Shown here: positions 1-8,977 of the stretch, piece by piece | Numbering within the stretch: position 1 is the first letter of the stretch | How the letters are laid out: each line of letters starts with the position of its first letter | Assembly: GCA_052033505.1 (NCBI GenBank) | Contig: JBPOJN010000020.1 | Location: forward strand, 37,173 to 101,172 | Source: JBPOJN01 sp052033505 | Lineage (GTDB): Bacteria; UBA10199; JACPAL01; GCA-016699445 | Length of the DNA: 64,000 bases | Direction: 5' to 3' | Notes under the pieces: generated by a model | Told to the model about the DNA's origin: nothing | What the model saw: the letters and a program-made list of their open reading frames with translations, nothing else | Database searches by the model: none | Translations under genes and position numbers: made by a program

Positions 1-1
1 C

Positions 2-1177
2 TGGGCACTGACCTACGCGGACGCCCAGCCTTCCGAAACGGCCTTGATAGAAGACGTCGCGGCTCACGCGCGTGATTTGAGCGTCTCGGGCCTTTCCTAT
101 GTTTTGATGGCCATGGAAAAATCGGGCAGCTCCGGAAGCGTTTCAGAATCGCACCAAAAAGTCGTCGACCGTCTCCTGTCGCTCGCCAAGCAAGAACCGC
201 GGCACACGAGCTGGCCCGCGTCTTCTTTCTTTTATTCCAGTTCCCAGAAAAACACGGCTTTGGCCGCTTTGGCGCTGCTGAAAGACGATGCGGCCCGCGG
301 GTCCGTTTTAAACCCTCAGATTGCGCGCGCGGCGGCGTTTCTCTTAAACGGCAAGAAAACCAACCCGAACATCTCCACGCAGGACAGCCTCTACGCGTCG
401 TGGTTTCTCTCCGAACTTTCGAAGTCCATGAACGAAGACCGCACCGACTTCCGCGCGACCGTGACGGCCGCCGATAAGACGCTGTTGGAAAAATCCTTTT
501 CTAAAAACGATTTGTTGGAAATCGCCCAGGCGCGTCTCTCAGCGGGTGAGCTCCGCGACCTTCCGCAGCCCTCCGACGTCGTTTTCAAAAAATCCGGCGA
601 CGGGACGCTGTACTACGACATGACGCTGAAATACTACCTGCCGCCCGATCAAACGCCCACACGCGAAGAAGGCCTGATCGTCTCGCGCGAATATTACGCG
701 ATCGACGATGCGGAGGAAAAAGAGCCTCTGACGGAGTTCAAGGTCGGCGAGAACTACCGGGGGCATCTGACCTTGGTCCTCCCCCAAGAGATGAATCACG
801 TCCTGATTCAAGACCTGCTGCCGGCCGGTTTCGAAGCCGTCGACATGACGCTCGCGACCAGCTCGCGCGCAGCGGCCCTTCAAGCGACCGCGGCGGAGGT
901 GCCCGAACGGAACTACGATCTCGATACTTATCTTTATGATGACGTGGTGACACAGGAGGAATTTTACGCGGACTACGCGTTCGAGCATCGGGAGATCCGG
1001 GACGACTCTCTGGTTTGGTCCGACACGTACATGCCCGCGGGCGTCTACCACTTGCGCTATCCCGTCCGCGCCACGACGGCGGGTGAATACCTGCAGCCGG
1101 GCGCGACGGCCTTCGCGTTCTACGAACCCGAAATCTTCGGCCGCAGCCGCACGCGGAGGATTGAGATTGAAAAATAG
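2..1177 (+). CDS. Alpha-2-macroglobulin family protein, C-terminal part (5' end outside window)
   Basis: The reading frame is open from the first bases of the window, so this is the C-terminal 391 residues of a larger protein. Bacterial alpha-2-macroglobulins are large periplasmic or lipid-anchored protease traps, usually 1500-1900 residues. The visible part has a helical region typical of the thioester/complement-like domain (about residues 1-180), then a beta-rich receptor-binding-like end with the family pattern of a tri-aspartate/glutamate stretch, LPAGFEAVD and a PAGVYHLRYPVRATTAGEY segment close to the terminus. The thioester motif itself, if present, would lie upstream of the window. 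A PBP1C gene often neighbours this family but cannot be seen here. Family assignment is by recognised C-terminal pattern and is fairly secure. Confidence 0.8.
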   Translation, partial: WALTYADAQPSETALIEDVAAHARDLSVSGLSYVLMAMEKSGSSGSVSESHQKVVDRLLSLAKQEPRHTSWPASSFFYSSSQKNTALAALALLKDDAARGSVLNPQIARAAAFLLNGKKTNPNISTQDSLYASWFLSELSKSMNEDRTDFRATVTAADKTLLEKSFSKNDLLEIAQARLSAGELRDLPQPSDVVFKKSGDGTLYYDMTLKYYLPPDQTPTREEGLIVSREYYAIDDAEEKEPLTEFKVGENYRGHLTLVLPQEMNHVLIQDLLPAGFEAVDMTLATSSRAAALQATAAEVPERNYDLDTYLYDDVVTQEEFYADYAFEHREIRDDSLVWSDTYMPAGVYHLRYPVRATTAGEYLQPGATAFAFYEPEIFGRSRTRRIEIEK

Positions 1178-1354
1178 CCGGTGCATCTACAAGTCGATAG
1201 AACACTTTTTAGAAAATCTACCTCAAGGCTTGAGGTTTAAGACGACTTCATGAGTCTTTTTGGAAGATTCGTTTCATAATATTCGTTTTCCGGTCCCAAT
1301 TGGCCATTGATTTTACCCATCATCATGGAATTTCTCTCAATGTGACATGAGCTG

Positions 1355-1915
1355 TTACGAAAATAAAAAACCCTCTTTATTAACCTGAACTTGTTTCCAT
1401 AGTCCTTGTCCGATCTGCAGCGACAACGATGCGTCCCGACCCAAAAGACAACAGGCACCTGTCCATAAATTCAAAGTCTTCTGCACATCAGGAGGACGCA
1501 ACTGAGAGGTTCCGAAGGATTTTACGGGTTCTCGGGCTATTCTGAAAAAATATTCAGCTGCTAACATAGCGGCATCGCTTAATCCTATCTCTGCACCGCG
1601 TGCAATGCAGCACCGTAAGTATTCGGTAAAAAGATGACCACCCACGATCCGATTACTGATATCCGGAAATTCACGGGATACATATCCAGATTCCCTTGAA
1701 AACCAAGGTACGTTTAACTCACAGCAAGCCTGGGCGATGGCGAAGGCTTCCTCTCCTTCGGGGATGTATCCTTTTTGCTGAAAGCCCAAAATTTTTGTCA
1801 TGTACTTTTGGCCCAGAGTTCTTGCCTCTTGCCCTCCTTGGGCTGCCCATTCCAGAAGTCCTGCAGCATGCGCCAGGTAACTCCCCCGAGAAGTATCCAT
1901 TTGTGCAGTATTCAT
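1355..1915 (-). CDS. Hypothetical protein, unrecognised (186 aa)
   Basis: I do not recognise this protein. The ATG at 1915 is preferred because it follows a purine-rich GGGGAC ribosome binding site. A longer frame reaches 2020 but its extra 35 residues are low-complexity Ser/His and unlikely. The protein looks soluble and helical, with an N-terminal half rich in Ala/Gly/Gln and several Cys (AQACCELN, CCIARGAEIG, TGACCLLGRD). There is no signal peptide and no catalytic motif that I can name. It stands alone between the alpha-2-macroglobulin gene (convergent) and a non-coding stretch, and its local base composition is lower in GC than most neighbours, which fits recent acquisition. Confidence 0.55.
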   Translation of the reverse strand: MNTAQMDTSRGSYLAHAAGLLEWAAQGGQEARTLGQKYMTKILGFQQKGYIPEGEEAFAIAQACCELNVPWFSRESGYVSREFPDISNRIVGGHLFTEYLRCCIARGAEIGLSDAAMLAAEYFFRIAREPVKSFGTSQLRPPDVQKTLNLWTGACCLLGRDASLSLQIGQGLWKQVQVNKEGFLFS

Positions 1916-2437
1916 TTCGTCCCCTTTCCAAATCATGTGATTTCGGGACGAGGCTTTGGCAACCGAATGAAGCAGATGCGAAGAATGCGACGCGAAGGAT
2001 AAAAACGAAGAAACCCGCATGAATCGCGGGTGTGAAGGACTTTTAAATTTTAGGCTTCGTTTTTCAGGGGAATGGTTCCGCTTGGAATTGGGGCTGTCTC
2101 AAAAAGACATCTTTTTGAGACGTAGATCCAGAATCGAACATCGACATCGTGTGTATTCTCGGGAGAATATAAAAAATGTTGCCAGATAAAATGAAGTCTG
2201 CAGAACGAAGGATTTAGATTAAAAATAAGCTTCCATTCGTTCCCAACACTTTCACTACCCAAAGTTCCGCGTTCAATTGGCCTCACGATCTCCGTTCAGC
2301 AACACCTGAAGGCGGGTTTTCGTGTTTTTGCGACCCATCAGCTTTTAATTTCGGTTTTTTTGCGGGAAATGTGCCCAGACGGGGTTTTTGAGCATTTTCG
2401 GCATAATCAAAAATCCCCTTTAAGGGATAAATCAAGT
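1916..2437. other. Gene-poor intergenic stretch with two hairpins
   Basis: No convincing gene lies in this 522-base interval. A 78-codon minus-strand frame at 2050-2286 has no ribosome binding site and no recognisable content. The stretch is AT-richer than its surroundings. It holds a hairpin at 2013-2031 (ACCCGC/GCGGGT arms) and a perfect 12-bp-arm inverted repeat at 2096-2121. The unknown gene ending at 1355 presumably has its promoter in the left part and rsmE ends at the right edge. Confidence 0.5.
2096..2121. repeat. Perfect inverted repeat, 12-bp arms, 2-base centre
   Basis: Arms GTCTCAAAAAGA and TCTTTTTGAGAC are perfect reverse complements separated by CA. It is not followed by a clean T-run on either strand beyond the arm itself, so a terminator is possible but not clear. 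It could also be a protein-binding palindrome or the scar of a mobile element. Confidence 0.6.
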
Positions 2438-3208
2438 TTATCCTTTATGAGGGATATTCGGACGGCTACAAGAAAGCTGCATCAGTTCGATCTGGGCCAG
2501 CAGCGCCGTCACCGCATTCTCGACACGGTGAATGGTCCGGCCGAGAGATACGACTTGAAACCCCCGGCTTTCGAACGCCTTCACTTCCGGCGTGATCCAG
2601 CCGCCCTCGGGGCCGACGGCGCAGAGAATGCCGGAGGCACCCGCGGGCCGTGCCAGCGGCGTCTCCCAAAGTGTGATCCGGCTTTCCGGATGCGCCAAAA
2701 TGCGGAGGTGTTCGTCTTGGGAGACTTCTTCCAAAACCGATCGGAATTTCGGGAAAAATTTCACTTCTGGGACGAACGTCGTCGCGCCTTGTTCCATGCC
2801 CAAATAAAGATGCCTCTTCCACGAGTCGTCCTTCAGCAGGCTGGAGGAGAAAAAACTCTTCTGCACGCGTTCGGAACCCGTCAGTAAAAGCTGGCGGATC
2901 CCGACGGCGCCGGCGATCTCCAGGACTTTTTTGAACGTCTGAGGCCGTGGCAAGGCCAATATCAACGAGACCAAGGGCGGGGGCGGTTGCGTACGCGGCA
3001 AATCCACTTCCAGCGTCACCGTGTTTCCATCTTTTTCGCCGAGCTCGGTGACGATTCCCAAACCGACGCCGCCTCCGGCAAGACCGACTTTGAGCACCTT
3101 GCCGACCGTCGCGCGATGCACCTCGCGGATGTGCGCGGCACGGTCGCCGGTCAGGCGGACAGCGGTGCCGGAGACGAAATCGGAAGGGAATACCAAGATC
3201 AGATTCAT
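2438..3208 (-). CDS. rsmE: 16S rRNA (uracil-1498-N3)-methyltransferase RsmE
   Basis: RsmE methylates N3 of U1498 in helix 44 of 16S rRNA, using S-adenosylmethionine. It is a SPOUT-class enzyme. The 256-residue length is normal. The N-terminal PUA-like barrel is seen at about residues 1-75. The SPOUT knot region shows the family signatures CAVGPEGGW followed by TPEV and, near the C terminus, SLGRTIHRVENAV, matching the usual LGxRILRxETA consensus. The divergent mgtE gene begins 94 bases upstream. The C-terminal tail after EIA/LMQLS is short and not conserved. Confidence 0.93.
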   Translation of the reverse strand: MNLILVFPSDFVSGTAVRLTGDRAAHIREVHRATVGKVLKVGLAGGGVGLGIVTELGEKDGNTVTLEVDLPRTQPPPPLVSLILALPRPQTFKKVLEIAGAVGIRQLLLTGSERVQKSFFSSSLLKDDSWKRHLYLGMEQGATTFVPEVKFFPKFRSVLEEVSQDEHLRILAHPESRITLWETPLARPAGASGILCAVGPEGGWITPEVKAFESRGFQVVSLGRTIHRVENAVTALLAQIELMQLSCSRPNIPHKG

Positions 3209-3268
3209 GGGCTTCGACTTCTGGCGAACGGCGGGTCGCGAATCAAGCGCACTTTTCGCTTTTTTGTA

Positions 3269-3296
3269 TTGAATTGTGAAAATGCTTCTCTATTAG
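3269..3296 (+). promoter_or_regulatory. Promoter-like element for mgtE
   Basis: TTGAAT and TATTAG are separated by 16 bases. The -10 box ends at 3296, so the expected transcript start coincides with the A of the mgtE ATG at 3303. There is no room for a ribosome binding site, so the mRNA would be leaderless. Confidence 0.5.
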
Positions 3297-3302
3297 ACAC
3301 GC

Positions 3303-4640
3303 ATGCCGTCTACGGAAGTCCCGATAAAAACGCCCTCGCGCTTCGGCGTCCACGACCTGGAAGAAATCTGGTCCTTGCTGTCGTCTTTCGAACGCATGGA
3401 GGGCCTGCGCGCCCTGCCGAAATCCGAGGCTTTGAGTTTTTTCAAGAATTTAAGCTCGCACGATCAAGCCACGCTGATCCTGTCCCTCCCGCACGAGCGG
3501 CGCCTCACGTGGGTGCATGGATTGGCGCCCGACGACATGGCCGACATGCTCCAGGAAGTTTCCCCGGAGGAACGCCGCGCCCTGATGGCGCAGCTCGACG
3601 AACTCACGCGCAAGGAAGTCAGCGCCCTGCTCGCGTATTCGGAAGACGTCGCCGGCGGTCTCATGAATCCGCGCTACATCCGCCTGCGTCCGGAAATGAC
3701 CGTCGAAGAAGCCTTTGGTTACCTGCGGCGCCAGGCCCAGGGCGAAGTTGAAAATTTTTACGCGGCCTATGTCTTGGGAAGCGACCAGAAATTATTGGGC
3801 ATCGTCAGCTTCAAAAATCTTTTTTCCGCGCCCTACAACACCATCATCTCCGACCTCATGTTGACCGACATCGTGACCGCGCCGGAGAACATGGATCAGG
3901 AAAGCTTGAGCCGCCTTTTCAAACAGCACGACTTGGTGGCGATCCCCATCGTCGATACCGAAGGTCACATGAAAGGCATCGTGACCTTGGACGACATCGT
4001 GGACGTCGTCCAGGAAGAGGCGACCGAAGATATCCATAAGATCGGTGCTACCGAGTCCTTGAATGCACCGTACCTGCAAGTCGGTCTTTTCGAAATGGTG
4101 CGCAAACGCGCTTCGTGGCTGTCCGCGCTTTTTTTGGGTGAAATGCTGACCGCGACCGCGATGGCTTTCTTCCAGGAAGAAATCGCTCGCGCCATCGTGC
4201 TCGCGCTTTTCATTCCTCTGATTATTTCAAGCGGCGGCAATTCCGGCTCACAGGCCACCACTCTCATTATCCGCGGCATGGCCTTGGGCGACGTGAAGCT
4301 CCGCGATTGGTGGCGCGTTATTCAGAGAGAACTCGCCGCGGGATTGTTTTTGGGAATGATCTTAGGATCGATCGGCTTCATCCGCATCATTCTATGGCCG
4401 GGGAAACAGGCTCTGTACGGAGAACACTACGTTTTAGTGGCAGTCACGGTTTGCTGTAGTCTGATCGGCGTCGTACTTTTCGGGACCCTCGCGGGATCGA
4501 TGCTACCGTTCTTACTACGCCGCTTAGGCTTCGACCCCGCCAGCGCCTCGGCCCCCTTCGTGGCGACCTTGGTCGACGTCACCGGTCTCGTGATTTATTT
4601 CTCGGTCGCACAGGTTACTTTGTCGGGTATCCTGCTTTAA
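3303..4640 (+). CDS. mgtE: Magnesium transporter MgtE
   Basis: MgtE is a homodimeric Mg2+ channel of the inner membrane, gated by cytosolic Mg2+. The 445-residue protein has the complete layout. The N-terminal helical superhelix domain lies at about residues 10-135 (PHERRLTWVHGL, PEERRALMAQLD). A pair of CBS domains follows at about 135-260. Five transmembrane helices run from about 275, with the GGNSGSQATT pore-helix signature and the conserved pore aspartate in ATLVDVTGL near the C terminus. The start is the first ATG of the frame and lies 7 bases after a -10-like hexamer, suggesting a leaderless transcript. No M-box riboswitch is visible in the 94-base spacer from rsmE. Confidence 0.95.
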   Translation: MPSTEVPIKTPSRFGVHDLEEIWSLLSSFERMEGLRALPKSEALSFFKNLSSHDQATLILSLPHERRLTWVHGLAPDDMADMLQEVSPEERRALMAQLDELTRKEVSALLAYSEDVAGGLMNPRYIRLRPEMTVEEAFGYLRRQAQGEVENFYAAYVLGSDQKLLGIVSFKNLFSAPYNTIISDLMLTDIVTAPENMDQESLSRLFKQHDLVAIPIVDTEGHMKGIVTLDDIVDVVQEEATEDIHKIGATESLNAPYLQVGLFEMVRKRASWLSALFLGEMLTATAMAFFQEEIARAIVLALFIPLIISSGGNSGSQATTLIIRGMALGDVKLRDWWRVIQRELAAGLFLGMILGSIGFIRIILWPGKQALYGEHYVLVAVTVCCSLIGVVLFGTLAGSMLPFLLRRLGFDPASASAPFVATLVDVTGLVIYFSVAQVTLSGILL

Positions 4641-4659
4641 TTCGCTGGAACATCTTTCT

Positions 4660-6090
4660 TCAACGGCGCTTATAAACGTCCAAAGCTCGGACCCGCGCGG
4701 CCGCGTGGTCGACGATCGGCAGAGGATAGGTTTGTCCTAAGACCACGCCGGATTTTTTCAAAATCTCTTGGGGCGCTTTCGACGGGGAGTGGATCCAGTC
4801 CTTCGGGAGCTTCGCGATCTCCGGGATCCAGCGGCGTATGTAAGTGCCGTCCGGATCGAATTTCTCGCCTTGCGTGGTCGGATTAAAAATCCGGAAAAAC
4901 GGCGCCGCATCGGCTCCGCAGCCCGCGACCCACTGCCAGCCGAGCGTATTATTCGCCAGATCCGCGTCCACGAGCGTGTTTTCGAACCACGCCGCCCCTT
5001 CGCGCCACGAAATCAGCAGATCTTTGACCAAGAACGAAGCCGCGATCATGCGCACGCGGTTGTGCATGAAGCCGGTGGCCCACAGCTCGCGCATGCCGGC
5101 ATCGACGATGGGATAACCCGTGAGGCCTTTCTGCCAAGCGATCAAGGCGGTTGTATTTTGAAGCCATGCGAAATTTTCGAACTCCTGGCGCAAGGGCCGG
5201 TCGACCACGCGGGGGAAATGATAGAGCAGGTGATACGCGAATTCGCGCCAGCCGACTTCCTTGAGAAACGTCTCCGCGCCGCCGATCGATCCTGACACTC
5301 GATGCATCGTCTCCGAAACCTCGTGATAAATCCGCCGCACGCTGATTTCGCCGAAGTGCAGATGCGGCGAGAGACGCGACGTACCGCTTTCGGCGGGATA
5401 ATCGCGTCGCGTGCGGTACTGTGAAACTTCCCCCAAGAACCGTTTGAAGTTCCGCGAAGCCCCGGCTTCTCCGGGCGTCCAAGACGTCAGGAGATTTTCG
5501 TCCCAACGTATTTCCGGCAACAATTTTAAAGATTCCAATGTGTCAGAAACGGGCCAATTCTTAGGCGCAGGTATTTTTTCCGGCGTGGGGCGGGGTTTCG
5601 GAGGCGGCGTCAGCGATTGCACGGCTTTCCAAAAAGGCGTGAAGACCTGAAAGGGACCGTCCGATTTTTTCTTCACGTCCCAAGGTTCGTAAAGCAGCAA
5701 CCCATTGAAGGATTTGGCTTCGAGACCCGCTTCCGAAAGTTCTTTTTTAATCTCTTGATCGCGTGCAATGAGTTTCGGTTCGTAGCGTCGGCACCAGTAT
5801 ACCGCTTCCGCGCCGGTTTCTTCGATGAGTGCTCGCAACGTCCGCAACGTCGGTCCGCGCCGAAAAATCAATCGTGCCCCACGGGCGCGGAGATCTTTTT
5901 CCAGCGCCTGCAGAGAATGATGGAGCCAGACCTGAGAGGCTTCGGCCCGCTCCCCGAAATCGTCCTCGTTCGGTTCATGAATATAAACGGGAATGACCGG
6001 CCGGCCGCTTTCCATCGCCGCCGTCAACGCGGGTTGGTCAGAAAGACGCAGATCGCGGAAGAACCAAACTAAGACCGGATTATTTGCCAT
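4660..6090 (-). CDS. phrB: Deoxyribodipyrimidine photo-lyase (class I CPD photolyase type)
   Basis: It repairs UV-induced cyclobutane pyrimidine dimers by light-driven electron transfer from FADH-. The 476-residue protein has the N-terminal alpha/beta antenna-cofactor domain (about 1-130, beginning LVWFFRDLRLSDQPAL) and the helical FAD-binding domain with family blocks EVGWREFAYHLLYHFP, TGYPIVDAGMRELWATGFMHNR, and a conserved end block (WQWVAGCGADAAPFFRIFNP). These blocks match folate-class photolyases. A cryptochrome role cannot be excluded from sequence alone. Its start overlaps the end of the upstream metalloprotease-like gene by 11 bases, so the two are probably one transcript. It converges on mgtE with a 19-base gap. 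Confidence 0.93.
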   Translation of the reverse strand: MANNPVLVWFFRDLRLSDQPALTAAMESGRPVIPVYIHEPNEDDFGERAEASQVWLHHSLQALEKDLRARGARLIFRRGPTLRTLRALIEETGAEAVYWCRRYEPKLIARDQEIKKELSEAGLEAKSFNGLLLYEPWDVKKKSDGPFQVFTPFWKAVQSLTPPPKPRPTPEKIPAPKNWPVSDTLESLKLLPEIRWDENLLTSWTPGEAGASRNFKRFLGEVSQYRTRRDYPAESGTSRLSPHLHFGEISVRRIYHEVSETMHRVSGSIGGAETFLKEVGWREFAYHLLYHFPRVVDRPLRQEFENFAWLQNTTALIAWQKGLTGYPIVDAGMRELWATGFMHNRVRMIAASFLVKDLLISWREGAAWFENTLVDADLANNTLGWQWVAGCGADAAPFFRIFNPTTQGEKFDPDGTYIRRWIPEIAKLPKDWIHSPSKAPQEILKKSGVVLGQTYPLPIVDHAAARVRALDVYKRR

Positions 6091-6574
6091 AAAGCTGCCT
6101 CACCAAACTCGATTCGCGGCGGTAGAATCCTTCCGTGTGAAAAGACACGGGCAATTTCAAAAGCGCATAGTCGAGATGGTGTCCCACTTCGTGCATGAGC
6201 GTGCGAAAAAAAGTCTTGGGCGCGACGACGTCCTGTTTCTGTGCCGTGCGCATCCAGACGGTGATTTTGGGATGGATCCACTGCGGGCTGCGTTCGTAGA
6301 GGCCGTGCAATTCGCCCCAAGTTTTCGAAGGTCGTCTTTCCAAAACCGTGACCTTCGCCGGAGCGAGCCCTAAAGAACGCGTGATATCGGTGACCAGCGC
6401 TTGGGCGGATTCCTCCGTGCGCCAGCGGTCTCCGAGAGACAACATTTCGAGCAGTGTGTGAATGCGGAGCTTAAACGCTTCCGGTTGAGAAATGGAAACC
6501 GTCACGACTTCGTTGCTGCGTTTGTAAATTTTTTTCTGAAGAGGACTCAAACGTCGGTAGTACGAGAAGGCCAT
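6080..6574 (-). CDS. Putative zinc metalloprotease-like protein with HEVGHHLD motif
   Basis: The function is unknown. The frame is open to 6715, but the ATG at 6574 is preferred: upstream codons are low-quality and the spacing from a TTGACT element (ending about 6606) fits. This gives 164 residues. Near the C terminus lies LMHEVGHHLDYALLKLP, an HExxH zincin motif with a following Asp. A third zinc ligand may be the Glu in YRRESS, but this is a guess. The N-terminal half is helical and basic (SPLQKKIYKRSNE). There is no signal peptide, so the protein is probably cytoplasmic. The gene overlaps phrB by 11 bases; a link to DNA repair is only contextual. Confidence 0.7.
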   Translation of the reverse strand: MAFSYYRRLSPLQKKIYKRSNEVVTVSISQPEAFKLRIHTLLEMLSLGDRWRTEESAQALVTDITRSLGLAPAKVTVLERRPSKTWGELHGLYERSPQWIHPKITVWMRTAQKQDVVAPKTFFRTLMHEVGHHLDYALLKLPVSFHTEGFYRRESSLVRQLYGK

Positions 6575-6729
6575 AAAAACCTTTTCGGCCAAGATGCGAC
6601 GGGAGTCAATTTTTGACGCGCTGCATGTTTCGGAAGGACGAATTTTATCCGAAATGCCGCAAGACCGTTGACGCGCTCCCGGGAGGAGGGTTATTTCTTT
6701 CTTCTCAAACGACATCTTGAGGAGGCCCT

Positions 6730-7164
6730 ATGGATACCGCGACTTCACTCGCTCCCCGTTCCGCCGAACACCGACGCCATGCACGTCTCGATATCGCGCT
6801 GGCCGTAAGTTATGCGGTCCGAAAGGACGGCGACGGCGAAGCCAGCGAAATGGCCGAAACTCTTTCCTCCGACATCAGCGCGAGCGGACTCCGCCTCATG
6901 ACGGTGGCGCCTCTGGATAACGGCGCTCTCTTAAGCCTCGAAATCAATTTACCCGAAGAAGCCGGCGGGGACGTCCCGATCCGGGCCCAGGGCGAAGTCG
7001 TGTGGCAGAACAAGATTTCGGAATACAGCTACGAGACTGGGACCGTGATCAAGAACATGGAAGAGCGGGACAAGAGCCGCTTGATGAGTTTCGTCTTCGA
7101 CCAGATCGCGCGCATGGTAGGCATCGGCACGAGCGAGATGTCGCGCCCGACGGATCTGAACTAA
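6730..7164 (+). CDS. PilZ domain protein
   Basis: A single-domain, 144-residue PilZ protein that probably binds cyclic di-GMP. It shows the RxxxR motif (RRHAR, about residues 15-19) and the DxSxxG motif (DISASG, about residues 50-55) followed by LRLM, then a barrel with a GEVVWQN strand typical of PilZ. There is no output domain, so it would act through a protein partner. The ATG at 6730 is supported by a GAGGAGG ribosome binding site. It converges on infA with a 19-base gap. Confidence 0.85.
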   Translation: MDTATSLAPRSAEHRRHARLDIALAVSYAVRKDGDGEASEMAETLSSDISASGLRLMTVAPLDNGALLSLEINLPEEAGGDVPIRAQGEVVWQNKISEYSYETGTVIKNMEERDKSRLMSFVFDQIARMVGIGTSEMSRPTDLN

Positions 7165-7183
7165 AAATTACAAACGGTAGAAA

Positions 7184-7405
7184 TTAGAGACGGTACCGGT
7201 GCACGATGAATCCGTGCGTGGGATCGTAAGGCGAGACGCCAACGGTCACCTTGTCGCCGACGATGACGCGGATGTTGAAGCGTTTCATTTTTCCCGAAAG
7301 CTTGGTCGTGATTGTGACGCCGTTATCCAGCGTGACGATGTATTGCCCGCCTCCGGTCGCATCCGTGATTTTTCCGTCGAACTTCGCTAAATCGTCTTTG
7401 GACAT
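7184..7405 (-). CDS. infA: Translation initiation factor IF-1
   Basis: IF-1 is a small OB-fold protein that occupies the ribosomal A site during initiation. From the ATG at 7405 the protein has 73 residues, the normal size. It contains the conserved IKxSGKMKRFNIRV-type segment (TTKLSGKMKRFNIRVIVGD), the VSPYD motif and a C-terminal arginine-rich strand. The typical N-terminal G(x)V..ALPN..F block is replaced by DGKITDATGGGQYIV, so it is somewhat divergent. An upstream in-frame start at 7459 is rejected because its extension is not conserved. It is a stand-alone gene, divergent from the M20 peptidase. Confidence 0.85.
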   Translation of the reverse strand: MSKDDLAKFDGKITDATGGGQYIVTLDNGVTITTKLSGKMKRFNIRVIVGDKVTVGVSPYDPTHGFIVHRYRL

Positions 7406-7480
7406 AGTTTCTCTTTTTAAGGTGCGTGTCAGTAACACGGCCTTGGGGTGGGGAGTCAATACATTAGGGCTTCTTTTCGG

Positions 7481-7509
7481 TTGGAATTGCCCGCGTCCTT
7501 CCCTAAACC
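7481..7509 (+). promoter_or_regulatory. Promoter-like element for the M20 peptidase gene
   Basis: TTGGAA and TAAACC are separated by 17 bases. The -10 box ends 7 bases before the ATG at 7517, with no ribosome binding site, again implying a leaderless message. Confidence 0.35.
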
Positions 7510-7516
7510 AAGATCC

Positions 7517-8887
7517 ATGTCCTTAAAACTCGCTTTGGAAGCCTTCGACGGGCGTAAACAGAAATATTTGGAAGACTTGAAAACGCTCGTACGCATCCCC
7601 AGCGTGTCGTTCGCGGGGTTCGATCCGGCGCCCTTGCGCCGGAGTGCCGAAGCGACGGCGGAATTATTGCGGCAACGCGGCTATCAAAACGTCCAGCTCC
7701 TGGAAATCGACGGCGCCCCTCCGGCGGTGTTCGGCCAGATCCTCAAAGACCCGAAACTCCCGACTCTCTTGCTCTATGCGCATCACGACGTGCAGCCCGC
7801 GGGCGAGGAAAGCCTCTGGCGCACGTCGCCTTTCGAACCGACGCTGAAAGACGGCCGCCTCTTCGGACGTGGCACGGCGGACGACAAGGCCGGCATCGTG
7901 ATCCACACCTCCGCGGTCGACGCGTGGCTCGCCGCGGGGGGCCTTCCGGTGAACGTGAAACTCTTCGTCGAAGGCGAAGAAGAAACCGGCAGCCAACATC
8001 TACCGGCCTTCGTGCAAAAATATCTCGAACTCCTTAAAGCCGACGCGATGATCCTGACCGACACGACGAATTATGACGTCGGCATCCCGTCGATCACGAC
8101 GTCGCTTCGCGGTTTGGTCGCGGTCAACGTCGAAGTCCGATCGATGGACCATGCGTTGCACTCCGGTATGTGGGGCGGGCCGATTCCGGATCCGGCCGCC
8201 ATCCTCTGCCGCATGATAACGTCGCTGACGAATGCTGCGGGCGAGATCGCGATCCCCGGGATTTACGATCGCGTGCGGCCTTTGAGCGTCGATGAGAAGA
8301 AGGCTCTTGAGGCCTTGCCCTTCGATGCACTTGAATTTTCGAAACAGGCGGGGCTCAAAAAAGAAATTACCTCTCACGCCCTCGAAGCGCTCTGGCACCG
8401 GCCGACCTTGGCGGTCAATGCGATCCAAGCCTCGAGCCGCAAAGACGCACGGAACATCCTCTGCGAGTCGGCCTGGGCCCGCATCGGCATCCGCATCGTG
8501 GCCGAAATGGATCCGCGCGAGACGCAAGACTTACTGATACGTCATTTAAAATCCCACGCGCCGGACACGGTCGAGGTCACGGTGACTCCGGTCAGTCACG
8601 GGAATTGGTGGCACACGGCGACCGATCATCCCGCCTTCGCCGCCGCGTTCCGGGCTCTCGAAAAAGGCTACGGCCGCCCGGCGGTCGCGATCGGCTGCGG
8701 CGGGTCGATCCCGTTCGTGCAGCCTTTGTCCGACGCCATGGGCGGCGTCCCGGCCTTGCTCATCGGCGTCGAAGATCCCTACTCGAACGCCCACGGCGAA
8801 AACGAAAGCCTGCACTTAGGCGACTGGGAAAAATCCATCCGCTCGGCGATTTATTTGTATGAGGAGTTGGCGCGCGCGCTCGCTTGA
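7517..8887 (+). CDS. M20 family dipeptidase / deacylase
   Basis: A di-zinc aminoacylase-type peptidase (ArgE/DapE/Acy1/CPG2 family) of 456 residues. The metal-site blocks are all present: YAHHDVQPAG, GRGTADDKAG, the catalytic EGEEETGS, and AHGENE near the end. The inserted dimerisation domain lies at about residues 190-350 and contains the conserved HSGMWGGPIPDP. The GCGGSIPFV block is typical of the cytosolic non-specific dipeptidase/CNDP-like branch. Substrate is therefore probably a dipeptide, but this is inference. The ATG at 7517 gives the normal N terminus. A longer frame from 7448 adds residues with no family support. It precedes the cobalamin riboswitch by about 90 bases and is probably separate. 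Confidence 0.9.
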   Translation: MSLKLALEAFDGRKQKYLEDLKTLVRIPSVSFAGFDPAPLRRSAEATAELLRQRGYQNVQLLEIDGAPPAVFGQILKDPKLPTLLLYAHHDVQPAGEESLWRTSPFEPTLKDGRLFGRGTADDKAGIVIHTSAVDAWLAAGGLPVNVKLFVEGEEETGSQHLPAFVQKYLELLKADAMILTDTTNYDVGIPSITTSLRGLVAVNVEVRSMDHALHSGMWGGPIPDPAAILCRMITSLTNAAGEIAIPGIYDRVRPLSVDEKKALEALPFDALEFSKQAGLKKEITSHALEALWHRPTLAVNAIQASSRKDARNILCESAWARIGIRIVAEMDPRETQDLLIRHLKSHAPDTVEVTVTPVSHGNWWHTATDHPAFAAAFRALEKGYGRPAVAIGCGGSIPFVQPLSDAMGGVPALLIGVEDPYSNAHGENESLHLGDWEKSIRSAIYLYEELARALA

Positions 8888-8977
8888 GCCGCATACCGGC
8901 GGTCTTGACCCGCTTCGCCTAGTTTCGCCCAGTTTCAGATTGACACTTTTCTTCCGGCCCTGCTACTCGCGCTGGAA

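Noticed and set aside
1237..1458. Minus-strand frame of 73 codons near the end of the alpha-2-macroglobulin gene
   Set aside because: It overlaps the end of the unknown gene at 1355 in another frame and has no start signal or family content.
2050..2286. Minus-strand frame of 78 codons
   Set aside because: No ribosome binding site and unusual residue composition; it also spans the 26-base palindrome. Not enough to call a gene.
2360..2887. Plus-strand frame of 175 codons over rsmE
   Set aside because: It is the antisense shadow of the well-supported rsmE gene. The translation is Arg/His-rich with no domain.
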